A stretch of DNA of 64,000 nt from Novosphingobium sp. (GCF_027486195.1 NZ_JAIXPP010000045.1:26118-90117), one strand, 5' to 3'; positions 48,330 through 57,247 are shown, counted from the first letter of the stretch. Numbers and translations: made by a program. The notes: generated by a model from the sequence alone, not told the origin.

Positions 48330-49664
48330 ATGACTGACCGCTCGGCAGGCCTTCGGGCAAACCAACCCTTGGGCGCCGGGGCCATGCTTGGCTACGGCGT
48401 GGGGTCGGTGGGCACGGGCGTCTATTCGACTGTCCCGGGCATCCTGCTGCTCTACTTCGCCACGCAGCAGTTGCACCTGCCACCGGCGCTGGCTGGCGCC
48501 GCGATTCTGGCACCCAAGCTCGTGGTCATTTTTGCCGATCCGCTGATCGGGCGCTGGTCGGACCGGGAGGTGCGGGCGCTTGGCAGCCGCCGCCGCCTTC
48601 AGGGGCTGGGCAGCGCTGCCAGCGCAGTGGCTTTCACGGCCTTGTTTGCAGTTCCGCAGCTGGCAACGCCGCAGCTGACCGCTTTGCTCCTCGCAGCGAG
48701 CTATCTGCTGGCGTCGCTGGCGTACAGTTTCTTCGCCGTGCCCTATCTTGCCGTTCCTGCCGATCTTGCGCTTGCCGAAGGTCCTGCGGCACGCCTCATC
48801 GGCATCCGGCTGGTTTTCGCTTTCGCGGGAATTCTGCTCGGGGCTTCGGGCGCACCGGCTTTGGTGACAGCGTTCGGCGGAGGTGCGCCGGCCTATCGCT
48901 GGATGGCGCTTGCGATTGCGGCATGCTGTGTTGGCGCGATGATGATCGCGTGGTTGAGGCCGATCGCGGCCAGATCGAACCCTGTACCAGCACCAGCCAT
49001 CAGCGGATTCGCGCTGATGCGCCTGCGCGGCTTCCGCGCCGCGCTTGGTGTGTATTTCCTGGCCATGGCGGGTTGCGGCACCGCCAGCGCGGCGACGGCT
49101 TACTACCTGGTAATCGCCCGCGCGAGGCCCGAAGCGGATATCGGCCAGTTCTTCCTGATCCAGATCGGCGCCGCAATCCTTGCGATGATCCCGTGGTCGA
49201 TCATGGTCGAACGGACCGGGACTGCGCGGGGCATGATGCTTGCACTCGGCCTCGCCGCCATCGCCAGTGTTGCGCTCTCCATGGCCATCAGTTGGCCTGC
49301 GATACTGGCCGGCGCGGCATTCGGCGGCTTGGCCACGGCGGGAATACAGGTCGCGGGTTTCTCGGCATTGGCCGCGTTCGGCAGGTCCACGGGGACCGCT
49401 GCGAGCGCCACGCTTGCCGGTGTCTGGAGCGCTGCAGAGAAGGTAGCGTTGGCGCTGGGTCCGGCGCTGTGCGGACTTGCCCTGAGCTTCGGGGGCTTCC
49501 GGAGCGGCGATTCCCCTGCGCTGCAAACCGGTGGCGCGAGATTCGCGGCAGTGGCAGCGATGGGCGTTGTCCCGTGCGGTCTGTTCGTCCTCGCCGCCGT
49601 CTGCCTCGCGCTGCAATCAGACCGTATGGGGCCGCAAGAGCGCGCGCGCCAGTTGAAACGCTGA
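48330..49664 (+). CDS. MFS transporter (GPH-like)
   Basis: This 444-residue carrier has twelve predicted helices, with the loop ADPLIGRWSDREVRALGSRRRLQ between helices 2 and 3 typical of the sugar/cation-symporter (GPH) branch. GGAGG lies 7 nt before the ATG. Divergent from the D-aminoacylase gene and sharing palindrome E, it probably moves the substrate or a product of the peptide pathway. The mlr clusters also carry a transporter gene, mlrD. Direction and substrate are unknown. Confidence 0.85.
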   Translation: MTDRSAGLRANQPLGAGAMLGYGVGSVGTGVYSTVPGILLLYFATQQLHLPPALAGAAILAPKLVVIFADPLIGRWSDREVRALGSRRRLQGLGSAASAVAFTALFAVPQLATPQLTALLLAASYLLASLAYSFFAVPYLAVPADLALAEGPAARLIGIRLVFAFAGILLGASGAPALVTAFGGGAPAYRWMALAIAACCVGAMMIAWLRPIAARSNPVPAPAISGFALMRLRGFRAALGVYFLAMAGCGTASAATAYYLVIARARPEADIGQFFLIQIGAAILAMIPWSIMVERTGTARGMMLALGLAAIASVALSMAISWPAILAGAAFGGLATAGIQVAGFSALAAFGRSTGTAASATLAGVWSAAEKVALALGPALCGLALSFGGFRSGDSPALQTGGARFAAVAAMGVVPCGLFVLAAVCLALQSDRMGPQERARQLKR

Positions 49665-49665
49665 A

Positions 49666-49688
49666 CCTGATTGGGCGGAATGTGCTCT
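49666..49688. repeat. Solo copy of the MITE-like terminal sequence
   Basis: CCTGATTGGGCGGAATGTGCTCT matches the right end of the element at 62024-62046 in 20 of 23 positions. It follows the MFS stop codon by one base, next to the IS3 remnant, and may mark an earlier insertion. Confidence 0.5.
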
Positions 49689-49749
49689 GATGCTGCCGCT
49701 CGGCTCGATGGCCTGCTGCCGGTTTGGCTGACACCGAGATAGGATGTTT

Positions 49750-50406
49750 CCATCTATCGGAGGTCCACCATGCAACGAAGGAAGTTCAGCCGCGAGTTCA
49801 AGCTTGAGGCGGTGAGGTTGGTGCGCGAGCGCGGTGTCGCAGTTGCGCAGGCTGCTCGCGATTTGGACGTGCATGAGAACGTGCTGCGCAAATGGGTAAA
49901 GGAGTTCGCTGCCGATCCTGGCCATGCCTTTCCGGGGCATGGGCAGATGAAGCCGGAACAGTTGGAGATCGATCGTCTCCGTCGCGAAGGACTCGATATG
50001 AGGTTTGGCTTCATTGCGAAGCACCGAGGGATCTGGCCGGTGGCATGGATGTGCAGGGCGCCCAAAGATTTTCTGGCGGTGTCTCGCGAAGCGGGTTCCA
50101 TGCCTGGCTAACTCGATCCCCGTCGCAGCGCGCCCGCGACGACGAGGTGATCGGCGCCAGGGTCAGGGCCAGCCATCTTGGCAGCTATCGCACCTTCGGT
50201 GCCCGCCGTGTCTGCCACGACCTGCTCGCCGAAGGCATCTCCTGCGGCCTGCATCGGGTCGAACGGCTCATGCAGGCGCAGGGGCTGCAGGCTCGGCCCC
50301 GTCGCCGTGGACTGCCCAAGGATCAAGGGGAACGCTCGATCATTGCCGGCAACGTGCTGGATCGCCAGTTCACTGCCGACAGGCCCAACCAGAAGTGGGT
50401 GGCTGC
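49750..50406 (+). mobile_element. Decayed IS3-family insertion sequence fragment
   Basis: An OrfA start (49770; MQRRKFSREFKLEAVRLVRE with a helix-turn-helix, GGAGG upstream) runs in frame into the OrfB start (MRFGFIAKHRGIWPVAWMC, from 49998), so the leucine-zipper end of OrfA is deleted. OrfB then shifts frame near 50060 (an insertion of about 14 nt), continues as SGFHAWLTRSPSQRARDDEV to DRPNQKWVA and is cut off at about 50406, before the DDE catalytic core is complete. No transposase can be made. Terminal repeats were not identified, so the left limit is approximate. Confidence 0.85.
49770..50406 (+). pseudogene. IS3 transposase OrfA-OrfB remnant
   Basis: The deletion that joins OrfA to OrfB ends at the sequence CGCGAAG. 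In intact relatives CGCGAAG-like sequence would occur both at the Arg-Arg-Glu codons of OrfA and at its Phe-Ala-Lys end, so loss by short-repeat recombination is a likely cause (inferred from remembered relatives). A frameshift and a 3' truncation follow. Broken at three places; non-functional. Confidence 0.8.
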
Positions 50407-50419
50407 AGATGCTCAAGCC

Positions 50420-51589
50420 TCAGGCGTCTTGCGGGAGCCGCACGCTGCCAAGACCAAGCCATGCGGCCATGCGCGCAAGTTCGGCATGCAGACGCGGCAG
50501 GGTCTCGGCGTTAGCGTTCGGCTCAAGCGTAACCCGCTGGACCAACAGAACGCCGCCCGCGCGGTCCGCCTTGAGGTCGACGCGGGCAACCAGCGCCTCG
50601 TCCATCAGGAACGGCAGCACATAATAGCCGTGGGTCCGCTTGTCCTGCGGCACGTAGATCTCGATGCGATAGCGGAAGCCGAACAGTCGCTCCGCCCGGC
50701 TGCGTTCCCACACGAGCGGATCGAACGGGGCAAGCAAGGCGGCGCCGCACACCTGGCGGGGTGCGCACGCATCGCGGTGCATCCACGCCTTCTGGCTCCA
50801 GCCCTCGACCCGGACCGGAACCAGCAGCCCGGTTTCGACTTGCGCGGCAATGGCATGATCAGCCTCAACCGGCTTCAAGCGGAAGTAATCTCGCAAGTCA
50901 GCTGTTGTCGCCACGCCGAGCGCGAGCGCGCTGCGGGCGATGAGCTCGCATTGAGCCGCGACGGGATCCGGCGTGGGCAGCGAAAGCACCGCATCCGGCA
51001 GCACCCGTTCGGGTAGATCATAGACCCGCCCGAAGCTGCCACGCCGCGTAGCCGTGGTGATCTGTCCGGACCAGAACAGCCACTCCAGAGCATGCTTGGT
51101 GCTGCTCCATTCCCACCATCCGCTCTTGCTCGATCCATTTTCGAAATCGGCTGCGGCGAGTGGCCCTTCCGCCCTGATCCGCTCCAGCACGCGCTCCGCT
51201 TCGGGGCGATGCTCGGCTGCAAACTGTCGCAGAGTTTTGTAACCGATTTCGCCGCGCTCCGCCCTCGCCATGCGCCAGCGCAGCAGTGGATGAAGATCGT
51301 TTGGTAACAGCGAGGCCTCGTGCGCCCAGTATTCGAACATCCGCCGATACCGCCGCGGCCCCCATGCGCCCTGCTCCAGTAACGTGCGGTCGTAGTGTCC
51401 GAGCCGCGAGAAGGCCGGAAGATAGTGCGCCCGGGTCAGCACGTTCACGCTATCGATCTGGAACAGACCCAGCCTGCCCAGCACGCTATGCAGGTGCTCT
51501 GCCTTCGGTTGCTTTGCGCGCCGCCCTCCAAACCCTTGCGCCGCGAGCGCGATGCGTCTGGCTTCAGGGAGTGACAGGTGGGTGGCCAT
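50420..51589 (-). CDS. ycaQ: YcaQ/AlkX-type DNA glycosylase (winged-helix, HTH_42)
   Basis: This 389-residue protein of the YcaQ/AlkZ family has Q44-I-D46 in GLFQIDSVNVLTRAHYLPAF, the QxD catalytic motif of the YcaQ (AlkX) branch, then MFEYWAHEASLLP and the C-terminal PFDPLVWERSRAERLFGFRYRIEIYVP. Such glycosylases unhook interstrand crosslinks and excise alkylated purines. The gene stands alone on the minus strand; its stop is about 14 nt from the truncated edge of the IS fragment, yet the C terminus looks complete. Confidence 0.85.
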   Translation of the reverse strand: MATHLSLPEARRIALAAQGFGGRRAKQPKAEHLHSVLGRLGLFQIDSVNVLTRAHYLPAFSRLGHYDRTLLEQGAWGPRRYRRMFEYWAHEASLLPNDLHPLLRWRMARAERGEIGYKTLRQFAAEHRPEAERVLERIRAEGPLAAADFENGSSKSGWWEWSSTKHALEWLFWSGQITTATRRGSFGRVYDLPERVLPDAVLSLPTPDPVAAQCELIARSALALGVATTADLRDYFRLKPVEADHAIAAQVETGLLVPVRVEGWSQKAWMHRDACAPRQVCGAALLAPFDPLVWERSRAERLFGFRYRIEIYVPQDKRTHGYYVLPFLMDEALVARVDLKADRAGGVLLVQRVTLEPNANAETLPRLHAELARMAAWLGLGSVRLPQDA

Positions 51590-51649
51590 TGATGCCAGCT
51601 TGGCAGTGCAATGTCCTGGACGTCAACCAGCCGCAACGGTGGTTGCCCG

Positions 51650-51686
51650 GCGGACTGCAAACCCCGGTTGGTGCTTTGCAGTCCGC
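51650..51686. terminator. Hairpin between ycaQ and the GH3 gene
   Basis: GCGGACTGCAAA at 51650-51661 and its exact complement at 51675-51686 form a 12-bp stem with a 13-nt loop, about 20 nt past the GH3 stop. No U-run follows on either strand, so it may be a weak terminator or an mRNA 3' stabiliser. Confidence 0.5.
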
Positions 51687-51704
51687 TGGCGTCGGTCCAC
51701 TAGC

Positions 51705-53948
51705 TTACGGATCAAGCGTGATCGTCTGCATGTCGACCTTGATCGCCGGGCCGAGTTCGCCGGCGGACTTGCCAAGTGCGAAATTGTAGGAACCAGCGCG
51801 AACGACCCACTTGCCTTTGGCAGCGTCGTAGTTTGCCAGGATCCGCGGATCGACATCGAACTGGACTGATTTGCTTTCGCCCGCCTCTACCAACACGGAT
51901 GCGAAGCCTGCCAGTTTGATCGTTTGCTCGCCGGGTGTCTGGGTCAGGTAGAGTTGCGGGACCGCGCGTCCTGCTTTTCCGCCGGTGTTTCGGACGACCG
52001 CCGAGATTCGCAGCGGTTTGACTGCCCCGACCGACGGGTTGGCAATGTCGAACGTGGTATAGGACAGGCCGTGGCCGAACGGAAAGAGCGGGGACTGCCC
52101 GCTCTTCGCGAGCCAGCGGTAGCCGACATCCGCGCCTTCCTTGTAGTTGACGGTCACGGGCTTGAAGAACGCCACGCCCTGATTTGGCAGCTCAGGGAAG
52201 GGCAACTGCTCGTGGCTTCGGAAAAGGGAGAAAGGCAGATGACCCGATGGGTTGACCTCTCCGGTCAGGATTTCCGCGATCGCCTTGCCGCCCTCCTGGC
52301 CGGGAAATCCGGCCCAGACAATGCCCTTCACTTTGTCCGCCCAAGGCATCAGCACGGGATTGCCTGATTGAACGATAACGACGACGTTGGGATTGGCGGC
52401 GGCCACTGCCTCGACCAACTCGTTCTGACCTAGCGGCAGGCGCATATCGGGAGAGTCCCGCGTTTCCGTCTCATGCCGCCAGAGAAACAGAAGGACCGTG
52501 TCGGCATTGCGGGCCGCCAGTGCCGCGTCCTTGGCCCCCATCCCCGGATCATAGGAGATCATGGCCAGCGGCAACTTTTCGCGCAGAACCTTGACCGGAG
52601 ACGACGGCAGGAACGTGGGGTTTCGCACGGCCTCGTAGCCCTGTTCGTCGAACGCCGGCATGACGAAGAGCTTGCCGTTTGTCGGCGTGACCTCTGAAGA
52701 GCCCGAGCCCCGCAGGACGCCGCGATCGGCAAAGCCGCCTATGGCTGAAATGATGGCTTCCGGTTGGTGCAGTGGAAGAATGCCGTTGTTCTTGAGCAGG
52801 ACGATGCCCCGCCGTGCTACTTCGAGGGCCATACGCGCGCCGGGTTCGGGATCGAAGGGTTCGGTGCGTGCAGCCGGGAAACGATCGAGGCCAAGGCGGA
52901 ACTGCGTGCGCACGATGCGCAAGGCCATGTCGCGCAAGCGCCGCTTGCTGGTCTGACCCTTCTGGACACTCTGACGCAGAGCATCTGCGAACCAGGGCTC
53001 TGCATCGATTTCCGAGCCTGACTGTTGATCAAGCCCTGAATTGGCGAAATCGGCTCCCTTGGTCGCGCCCCAGTCGGACATGACCCAGCCATCGAATTTC
53101 CATTGCTTCTTGAGCACTGTTTCGAGAAGCCACGGGCTGTTGCAAGTCGGCGTGCCATTGAGAGCGTTGTAGCTGCACATGACCGACCCAGGGCGGCCCT
53201 GCTCGAGTGCGATCTGGAAGGCGAGGAGTTCCGATTCGCGCAGCGCCCCCTCGTCGATCCTGGCATCGAGGGTGTTCTGGTTCACCTGAGTCGAGTTGAG
53301 GGCGAAGTGCTTTGCCGCTGCGACGACATGCTGGCTTTGAATGCCGCGGATCATCGCGCCGCCCATCAATCCGGTGAGCAGTGGATCTTCGCTGAAGTAT
53401 TCGAAGTTTCGGCCATTTCGGGGCTCTCGCAGCTGGTTCAGGCCGGGCCCAAGCAGGACATTGTAACCCTTGCGATGCGCCTCGCTTCCCAGCGCCGAAC
53501 CGGTGCGGTCGGCGAGATCCGGGTCAAAACTCGCAGCCAGCAGGAGGGTCGAGGGGAACGCGGTGGCGGTGTCGCCCGGGCGCATCTTGTCGCGCAAGTT
53601 GCCAACACCGAGCATCGCGTCGGTCTCCCACAGCGGGGGGACGCCGAGGCGTTCGACACCAGGGACAAAGCCGGCGGAATTTCTTGATCCGGCTGGCGGC
53701 GGTACCCCCGGCATTCCGCCCAGAACGCCAAGGTCGATGCCGACGTGTCCCACAAAAAGGCGCAGCATTTCATCGACCGACATCTGCGAGACTGTGCGAA
53801 GCGCCCGCTCCTGCGGATTTGCCCCTGCTGGTACCTCAGCAGAAGAGACATTGTTGGCTGATGACGGTTTGGCTTCTTTGCCAACGGCTGCGGGGGCCAC
53901 CATCGTGGCAACAAGCGCGGCGAGCGATAGCGAATGAGACCAGCGCAA
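51705..53948 (-). CDS. Glycoside hydrolase family 3 beta-glucosidase (exported)
   Basis: This GH3 enzyme of about 747 residues has a signal peptide (SLSLAALVATMVAPAAVG), the (alpha/beta)8 domain with KHFALNS and the nucleophile aspartate in GWVMSDWGAT (about residue 292), the second alpha/beta domain and a C-terminal fibronectin-III-like domain (LRISAVVRNTGGKAGRAVPQLYL). It hydrolyses terminal beta-glucosides or related glycosides in the periplasm. Start choice: TTG 53948 has GGGAG 8 nt upstream; TTG 53963 is an alternative. It is divergent from the esterase gene across about 130 bp. Confidence 0.9.
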   Translation of the reverse strand: MRWSHSLSLAALVATMVAPAAVGKEAKPSSANNVSSAEVPAGANPQERALRTVSQMSVDEMLRLFVGHVGIDLGVLGGMPGVPPPAGSRNSAGFVPGVERLGVPPLWETDAMLGVGNLRDKMRPGDTATAFPSTLLLAASFDPDLADRTGSALGSEAHRKGYNVLLGPGLNQLREPRNGRNFEYFSEDPLLTGLMGGAMIRGIQSQHVVAAAKHFALNSTQVNQNTLDARIDEGALRESELLAFQIALEQGRPGSVMCSYNALNGTPTCNSPWLLETVLKKQWKFDGWVMSDWGATKGADFANSGLDQQSGSEIDAEPWFADALRQSVQKGQTSKRRLRDMALRIVRTQFRLGLDRFPAARTEPFDPEPGARMALEVARRGIVLLKNNGILPLHQPEAIISAIGGFADRGVLRGSGSSEVTPTNGKLFVMPAFDEQGYEAVRNPTFLPSSPVKVLREKLPLAMISYDPGMGAKDAALAARNADTVLLFLWRHETETRDSPDMRLPLGQNELVEAVAAANPNVVVIVQSGNPVLMPWADKVKGIVWAGFPGQEGGKAIAEILTGEVNPSGHLPFSLFRSHEQLPFPELPNQGVAFFKPVTVNYKEGADVGYRWLAKSGQSPLFPFGHGLSYTTFDIANPSVGAVKPLRISAVVRNTGGKAGRAVPQLYLTQTPGEQTIKLAGFASVLVEAGESKSVQFDVDPRILANYDAAKGKWVVRAGSYNFALGKSAGELGPAIKVDMQTITLDP

Positions 53949-54077
53949 TTTGCAATCTCCCAAGATCGTTTTGACAGGGCATTGCTAACGCAGCTTCATA
54001 TAAAATGAAAGGGTATTGCATAAACCCTGATGTTGCACTAATTCGATCCAAGCTAAGGGATTCGGGTTGGAGGAAGC

Positions 54078-55187
54078 ATGAATGGGCTCCGTCGCAGAGA
54101 GTTTCTCGCTAGTGCGGCTGCTGCTGGCGTTGTTTCGATGACCGGCGTGGATCCGACGCTCGCCCGCGCCGCCGCCTCTCAAGCGAAGAGCGGAGCCGCT
54201 CTGACTGCCGCCGAACGATTGGCCTTTGTTCATCCCGAACTTCGTGAGGCTACGGCTAACTTCCTGCCGCTCCTCGAGACTATTCCTCCGCTCAGCGATG
54301 ATGTCCTGCCGATGATGCGGGATCTTCCCAATCCGTTGGCCAAGCCGCTGGATGCGAAGCCGGAAGTTTCCGAGAAGCAGATTTCGGGCCTTGATGGAGA
54401 TCCTGCGATCCGGGTCTTCACGATCAACGCATCGGCCGGGGCTAAGCGTCCTGCTATCCTCTACTTCCATGGTGGCGGTTACGTTGCCGGGAAGGCGGAG
54501 GGTGATCTTTCCGACGTTCAGGTTCTGGCGCGTGAACTCGATTGCTGCATCGTCGTGCCTGATTACCGACTGGCACCGGAAACCAGGTTCCCCGGTCCGG
54601 TTCGTGATGCCTACGCGGCCTTGGCATGGATGCATGGCAATGCCGATGCCATCGGCATTGATCGTTCGCGCATTGCGGTCATGGGGCGCAGCGCCGGGGG
54701 CGGTCTCGCGGCCATGCTCACTGACATGGTGCGCCGCCGTGCGCAATTCGAGATCGTCCTTCAGGTGCTCCTGTATCCCATGCTGGACGACCGCACCGGC
54801 AGTGTGCGGGCCATGCCTGCCCATGTTGAGGGCATCATGTGGAGCAGTGACCAAAACCGGTTTGGCTGGCGTTCTCTGCTTGGTGTCGAGCCTGGCTCTG
54901 CCAGTGTCCCGCAGGGAGCTGTGCCTGGCCGTTATGAAGACCTGAAGGGCATGCCGCCTGCCTGGATCGGGGTGGGGGCAATCGACCTGTTCTTCGACGA
55001 AAGCGTCGATTATGCGCGCCGCCTTGCCGACACAGGTATCTGGACGGAACTCAACGTCGTGCCGGCATCATGGCACGGGTTCGACATGGCTCTGCCTGAT
55101 CTGCGGATCAGCCGCGCTTTCCGTCACAGCTACACCGACGCGTTGCGCTTCGCGTTCTCCGGCCAGCTGGCGCGGTCCCCGAAGTAA
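54078..55187 (+). CDS. Tat-exported alpha/beta-hydrolase (hormone-sensitive-lipase type esterase)
   Basis: This 369-residue esterase has a twin-arginine signal (LRRREFLASAAAAGVVSMTG), oxyanion motif HGGG at 131-134, nucleophile S205 in GRSAGG, an acid in GAIDLFFDE and histidine in SWHGFDM. HSL-type (family IV) enzymes cleave short-chain esters and lactones. GGAGG lies 4-5 nt before the ATG. A small secreted protein gene follows after 27 nt. The substrate is unknown; an ester feeding the downstream acyl-CoA genes would fit. Confidence 0.88.
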   Translation: MNGLRRREFLASAAAAGVVSMTGVDPTLARAAASQAKSGAALTAAERLAFVHPELREATANFLPLLETIPPLSDDVLPMMRDLPNPLAKPLDAKPEVSEKQISGLDGDPAIRVFTINASAGAKRPAILYFHGGGYVAGKAEGDLSDVQVLARELDCCIVVPDYRLAPETRFPGPVRDAYAALAWMHGNADAIGIDRSRIAVMGRSAGGGLAAMLTDMVRRRAQFEIVLQVLLYPMLDDRTGSVRAMPAHVEGIMWSSDQNRFGWRSLLGVEPGSASVPQGAVPGRYEDLKGMPPAWIGVGAIDLFFDESVDYARRLADTGIWTELNVVPASWHGFDMALPDLRISRAFRHSYTDALRFAFSGQLARSPK

Positions 55188-55214
55188 CAATTCAAACCAC
55201 AATTGGAGAAGATC

Positions 55215-55481
55215 ATGCGTAAACTTGTTGTCGCTGCTTTCGCTGCCACCTCGTTCGCCTCGGTCGGTGTTGCCGAAGCGCAGGACATGTCGGTCATGGT
55301 CGACCTTCAGAAGAACTGCATGGCCGATGCGAAGACGGTGTGCTCGAAGGAGATGTCCAAGCCGCAGCAGTTGATGCAGTGCCTGGTCAATAACCAGTCG
55401 AAGCTTTCGCCCAATTGCCAGGCTGCCTCTGGCCGTATGGCCAAGACTCTCGGCCTCAAGCCGACAGCCTCCAGCAACTAA
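55215..55481 (+). CDS. Small secreted cysteine-rich-repeat protein
   Basis: This 88-residue protein has a Sec signal peptide (KLVVAAFAATSFASVGVAEA) and a mature part with four cysteines in the pattern C-x8-C-x13-C-x11-C (KNCMADAKTVC, LMQCLVNNQSKLSPNC), which resembles the Cys-rich repeat found in GLG1/FGF-binding proteins and in small bacterial exported proteins. Two disulfides in the periplasm are expected. Function unknown. GGAGAAG precedes the ATG. It lies between the esterase and the ThDP enzyme genes on one strand. Confidence 0.75.
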   Translation: MRKLVVAAFAATSFASVGVAEAQDMSVMVDLQKNCMADAKTVCSKEMSKPQQLMQCLVNNQSKLSPNCQAASGRMAKTLGLKPTASSN

Positions 55482-55512
55482 AATCACAACACTGACAGTG
55501 ATGGCCCCACCT

Positions 55513-55537
55513 TCACGGGTGGGACCGTCGCAGTGCC
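55513..55537 (+). terminator. Weak hairpin after the Cys-rich protein gene
   Basis: CCCACC and GGTGGG form a 6-bp GC stem with a 5-6-nt loop between the small secreted protein and the ThDP-enzyme gene. There is no U-run, so it may only attenuate transcription into the downstream genes. Confidence 0.3.
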
Positions 55538-55555
55538 TTACGGGGTCGAGGAAAC

Positions 55556-57247
55556 ATGTCTGAGAAAATGTCCGGTAACGAGTATATCGCACGGTGGATC
55601 AAGGCCAACGGCGGTACCCACCTTTTTTATGTACCGGTGCTGTTTCCGGATGTGATGAAGCACATGACCGCACTCGGCCTCACGCCATGCAATGTGCACA
55701 GCGAAAAGTCCGCAGCATACATGGCAGACGGCTATGCGCGGATCGCGCGCAAGCCGGGATATTGTGGTGCTCAGGCAATCGGCGGCAGCAATCTTGCGGC
55801 GGGCCTGCGTGAACCACTCATGGCGTTCAGCCCGGTAATTGCCTTCAGCGGCGGCACTTCGCCCGAACTGCGCTACAAGGCTCGCTATCAGGATATCGAC
55901 GATATCCCGACCTTCGCGTCGCTCACTAAGTGGACCGGCGTCGTCGAGCGGGTCGATCGGCTTCCGGACATGCTCGATCAGGCCTATCGCCGCGCGATGA
56001 CTGGACGACCTGGACCGGTGCATCTCCAGATCCCGACATTCTGGGGCGGCATGGCGGTTCAGGAATTCGACGCCGTCAATCCGGATGATTCATCCTCGCA
56101 GCGTGTCGAACTGTCGCGCAGCATGCCTTCACCGGAAGCCCTGAATGCCGCTGTAGAGCGTATTCGCGAGGCAAAGCGCCCGATCATCGTCGTGGGTGCA
56201 GGTGTCGTGCAGTCAGGCGCCAAGCATGTCCTGCAAGGGTTCGTGCTCACCACTGGCATTCCGTTCGTCGCCGGCACGGGTGCAAAGGCGGTCGCGGTCG
56301 ATGATAGTCCGCTTTTTGCAGGCGTGGTCGGTGACTATTCGCAGGAATGCGCCAACATCGCCGTTGCCGAGGCGGATCTCATCATTTTTGTCGGCAGTAA
56401 CACTGGTAGCATGGTCACGCGCAACTGGACCGTTCCGGCCGCAAACGCCCGCGTCATCCAGATCGATGTTGACGCCACACACGTCGGCCGCAACTATCCC
56501 GACACCGTGCCCCTGATCGGGGATGCAGGGCTTTCGCTGCGCGTCTTGCGCGACGCGCTCGGCGAAATCACTGTCGATGGCGGGTGGCAGGGGCGCATCA
56601 AGGAACTGCGCGCTGAGTACGAGCGGCACCAGGCACCGATCGAGGCATCCGACGCAATTCCGATGCGGCCCGAACGTCTGTGCAAGGAAGTTTCCGACGC
56701 GTTGCCCGAGGACGGCATCCTGGTGGTCGACACGGGTCATGCCGGCGGATGGCTGGCCCGCCACTTGCGCTTCCGGCATGAAGAGCAGGAAGTGATCCGC
56801 GCTGCGGGCTCTCTCGGTTGGTCGTTCCCAGCCAGCCTTGGCGCAAAGGCAGCTGCTCCGGATCGATCGGTTGTGTGCTTCACCGGTGACGGCGGTATCT
56901 TGTATCACATGACCGAGCTGGAAACGGCGTTGCGCTACAATTTGCCGACAGTCACGGTGATCAACAACAACAGCTCGCTCAACCAGGAACGGTTTATCTG
57001 GGGCGAAGCGCCCGAACACGCGCATCATTGGCAGTTCTGTGATGTCGACTATGCCGCGATCGCGAAGGGCTTTGGCGCTTGGGGCGCGCGCATTGACGAT
57101 CCGGCAGACCTTGCCGATGCCATTCGTGCTGCCATCGACAGCGGCCGTCCCGCGGTGATCGACGCGCGGACCGACGACCGCATCGTTGTACCGGCGTCCT
57201 GGGGTCCTGGCGCAGGCGGCGCTTATGGCGACGCCGGCGCGAACTGA
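55556..57247 (+). CDS. ThDP-dependent enzyme (acetolactate synthase/benzoylformate decarboxylase type)
   Basis: This 563-residue thiamine diphosphate enzyme has an N-terminal Pyr domain with the cofactor-activating glutamate E50 in VHSEKSAAYMADGYAR, a central domain (about residues 195-335) and a C-terminal PP domain with the GDG...N metal motif (FTGDGGILYHMTELETALRYNLPTVTVINNN). It is a 2-oxo acid decarboxylase or carboligase; the specific reaction cannot be read. GAGG precedes the ATG. It heads a run of genes (acyl-CoA ligase, CoA-acylating dehydrogenase, P450) that looks like a degradation pathway in which it would make or use an aldehyde. Confidence 0.82.
   Translation: MSEKMSGNEYIARWIKANGGTHLFYVPVLFPDVMKHMTALGLTPCNVHSEKSAAYMADGYARIARKPGYCGAQAIGGSNLAAGLREPLMAFSPVIAFSGGTSPELRYKARYQDIDDIPTFASLTKWTGVVERVDRLPDMLDQAYRRAMTGRPGPVHLQIPTFWGGMAVQEFDAVNPDDSSSQRVELSRSMPSPEALNAAVERIREAKRPIIVVGAGVVQSGAKHVLQGFVLTTGIPFVAGTGAKAVAVDDSPLFAGVVGDYSQECANIAVAEADLIIFVGSNTGSMVTRNWTVPAANARVIQIDVDATHVGRNYPDTVPLIGDAGLSLRVLRDALGEITVDGGWQGRIKELRAEYERHQAPIEASDAIPMRPERLCKEVSDALPEDGILVVDTGHAGGWLARHLRFRHEEQEVIRAAGSLGWSFPASLGAKAAAPDRSVVCFTGDGGILYHMTELETALRYNLPTVTVINNNSSLNQERFIWGEAPEHAHHWQFCDVDYAAIAKGFGAWGARIDDPADLADAIRAAIDSGRPAVIDARTDDRIVVPASWGPGAGGAYGDAGAN

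Noticed and set aside
48132..49616. N-terminal extension of the D-aminoacylase to a 1077-residue protein
   Set aside because: The extra 495 residues are antisense to the MFS gene, cross palindrome E and have no recognisable domain; the family start fits ATG 48131.
37120..49664. Assigning the cluster as a true mlr microcystin locus
   Set aside because: The CPBP, S12 and transporter genes fit only at family level, no M81 MlrC-like gene is present, and gene order and the ABC/TonB/D-specific genes differ.
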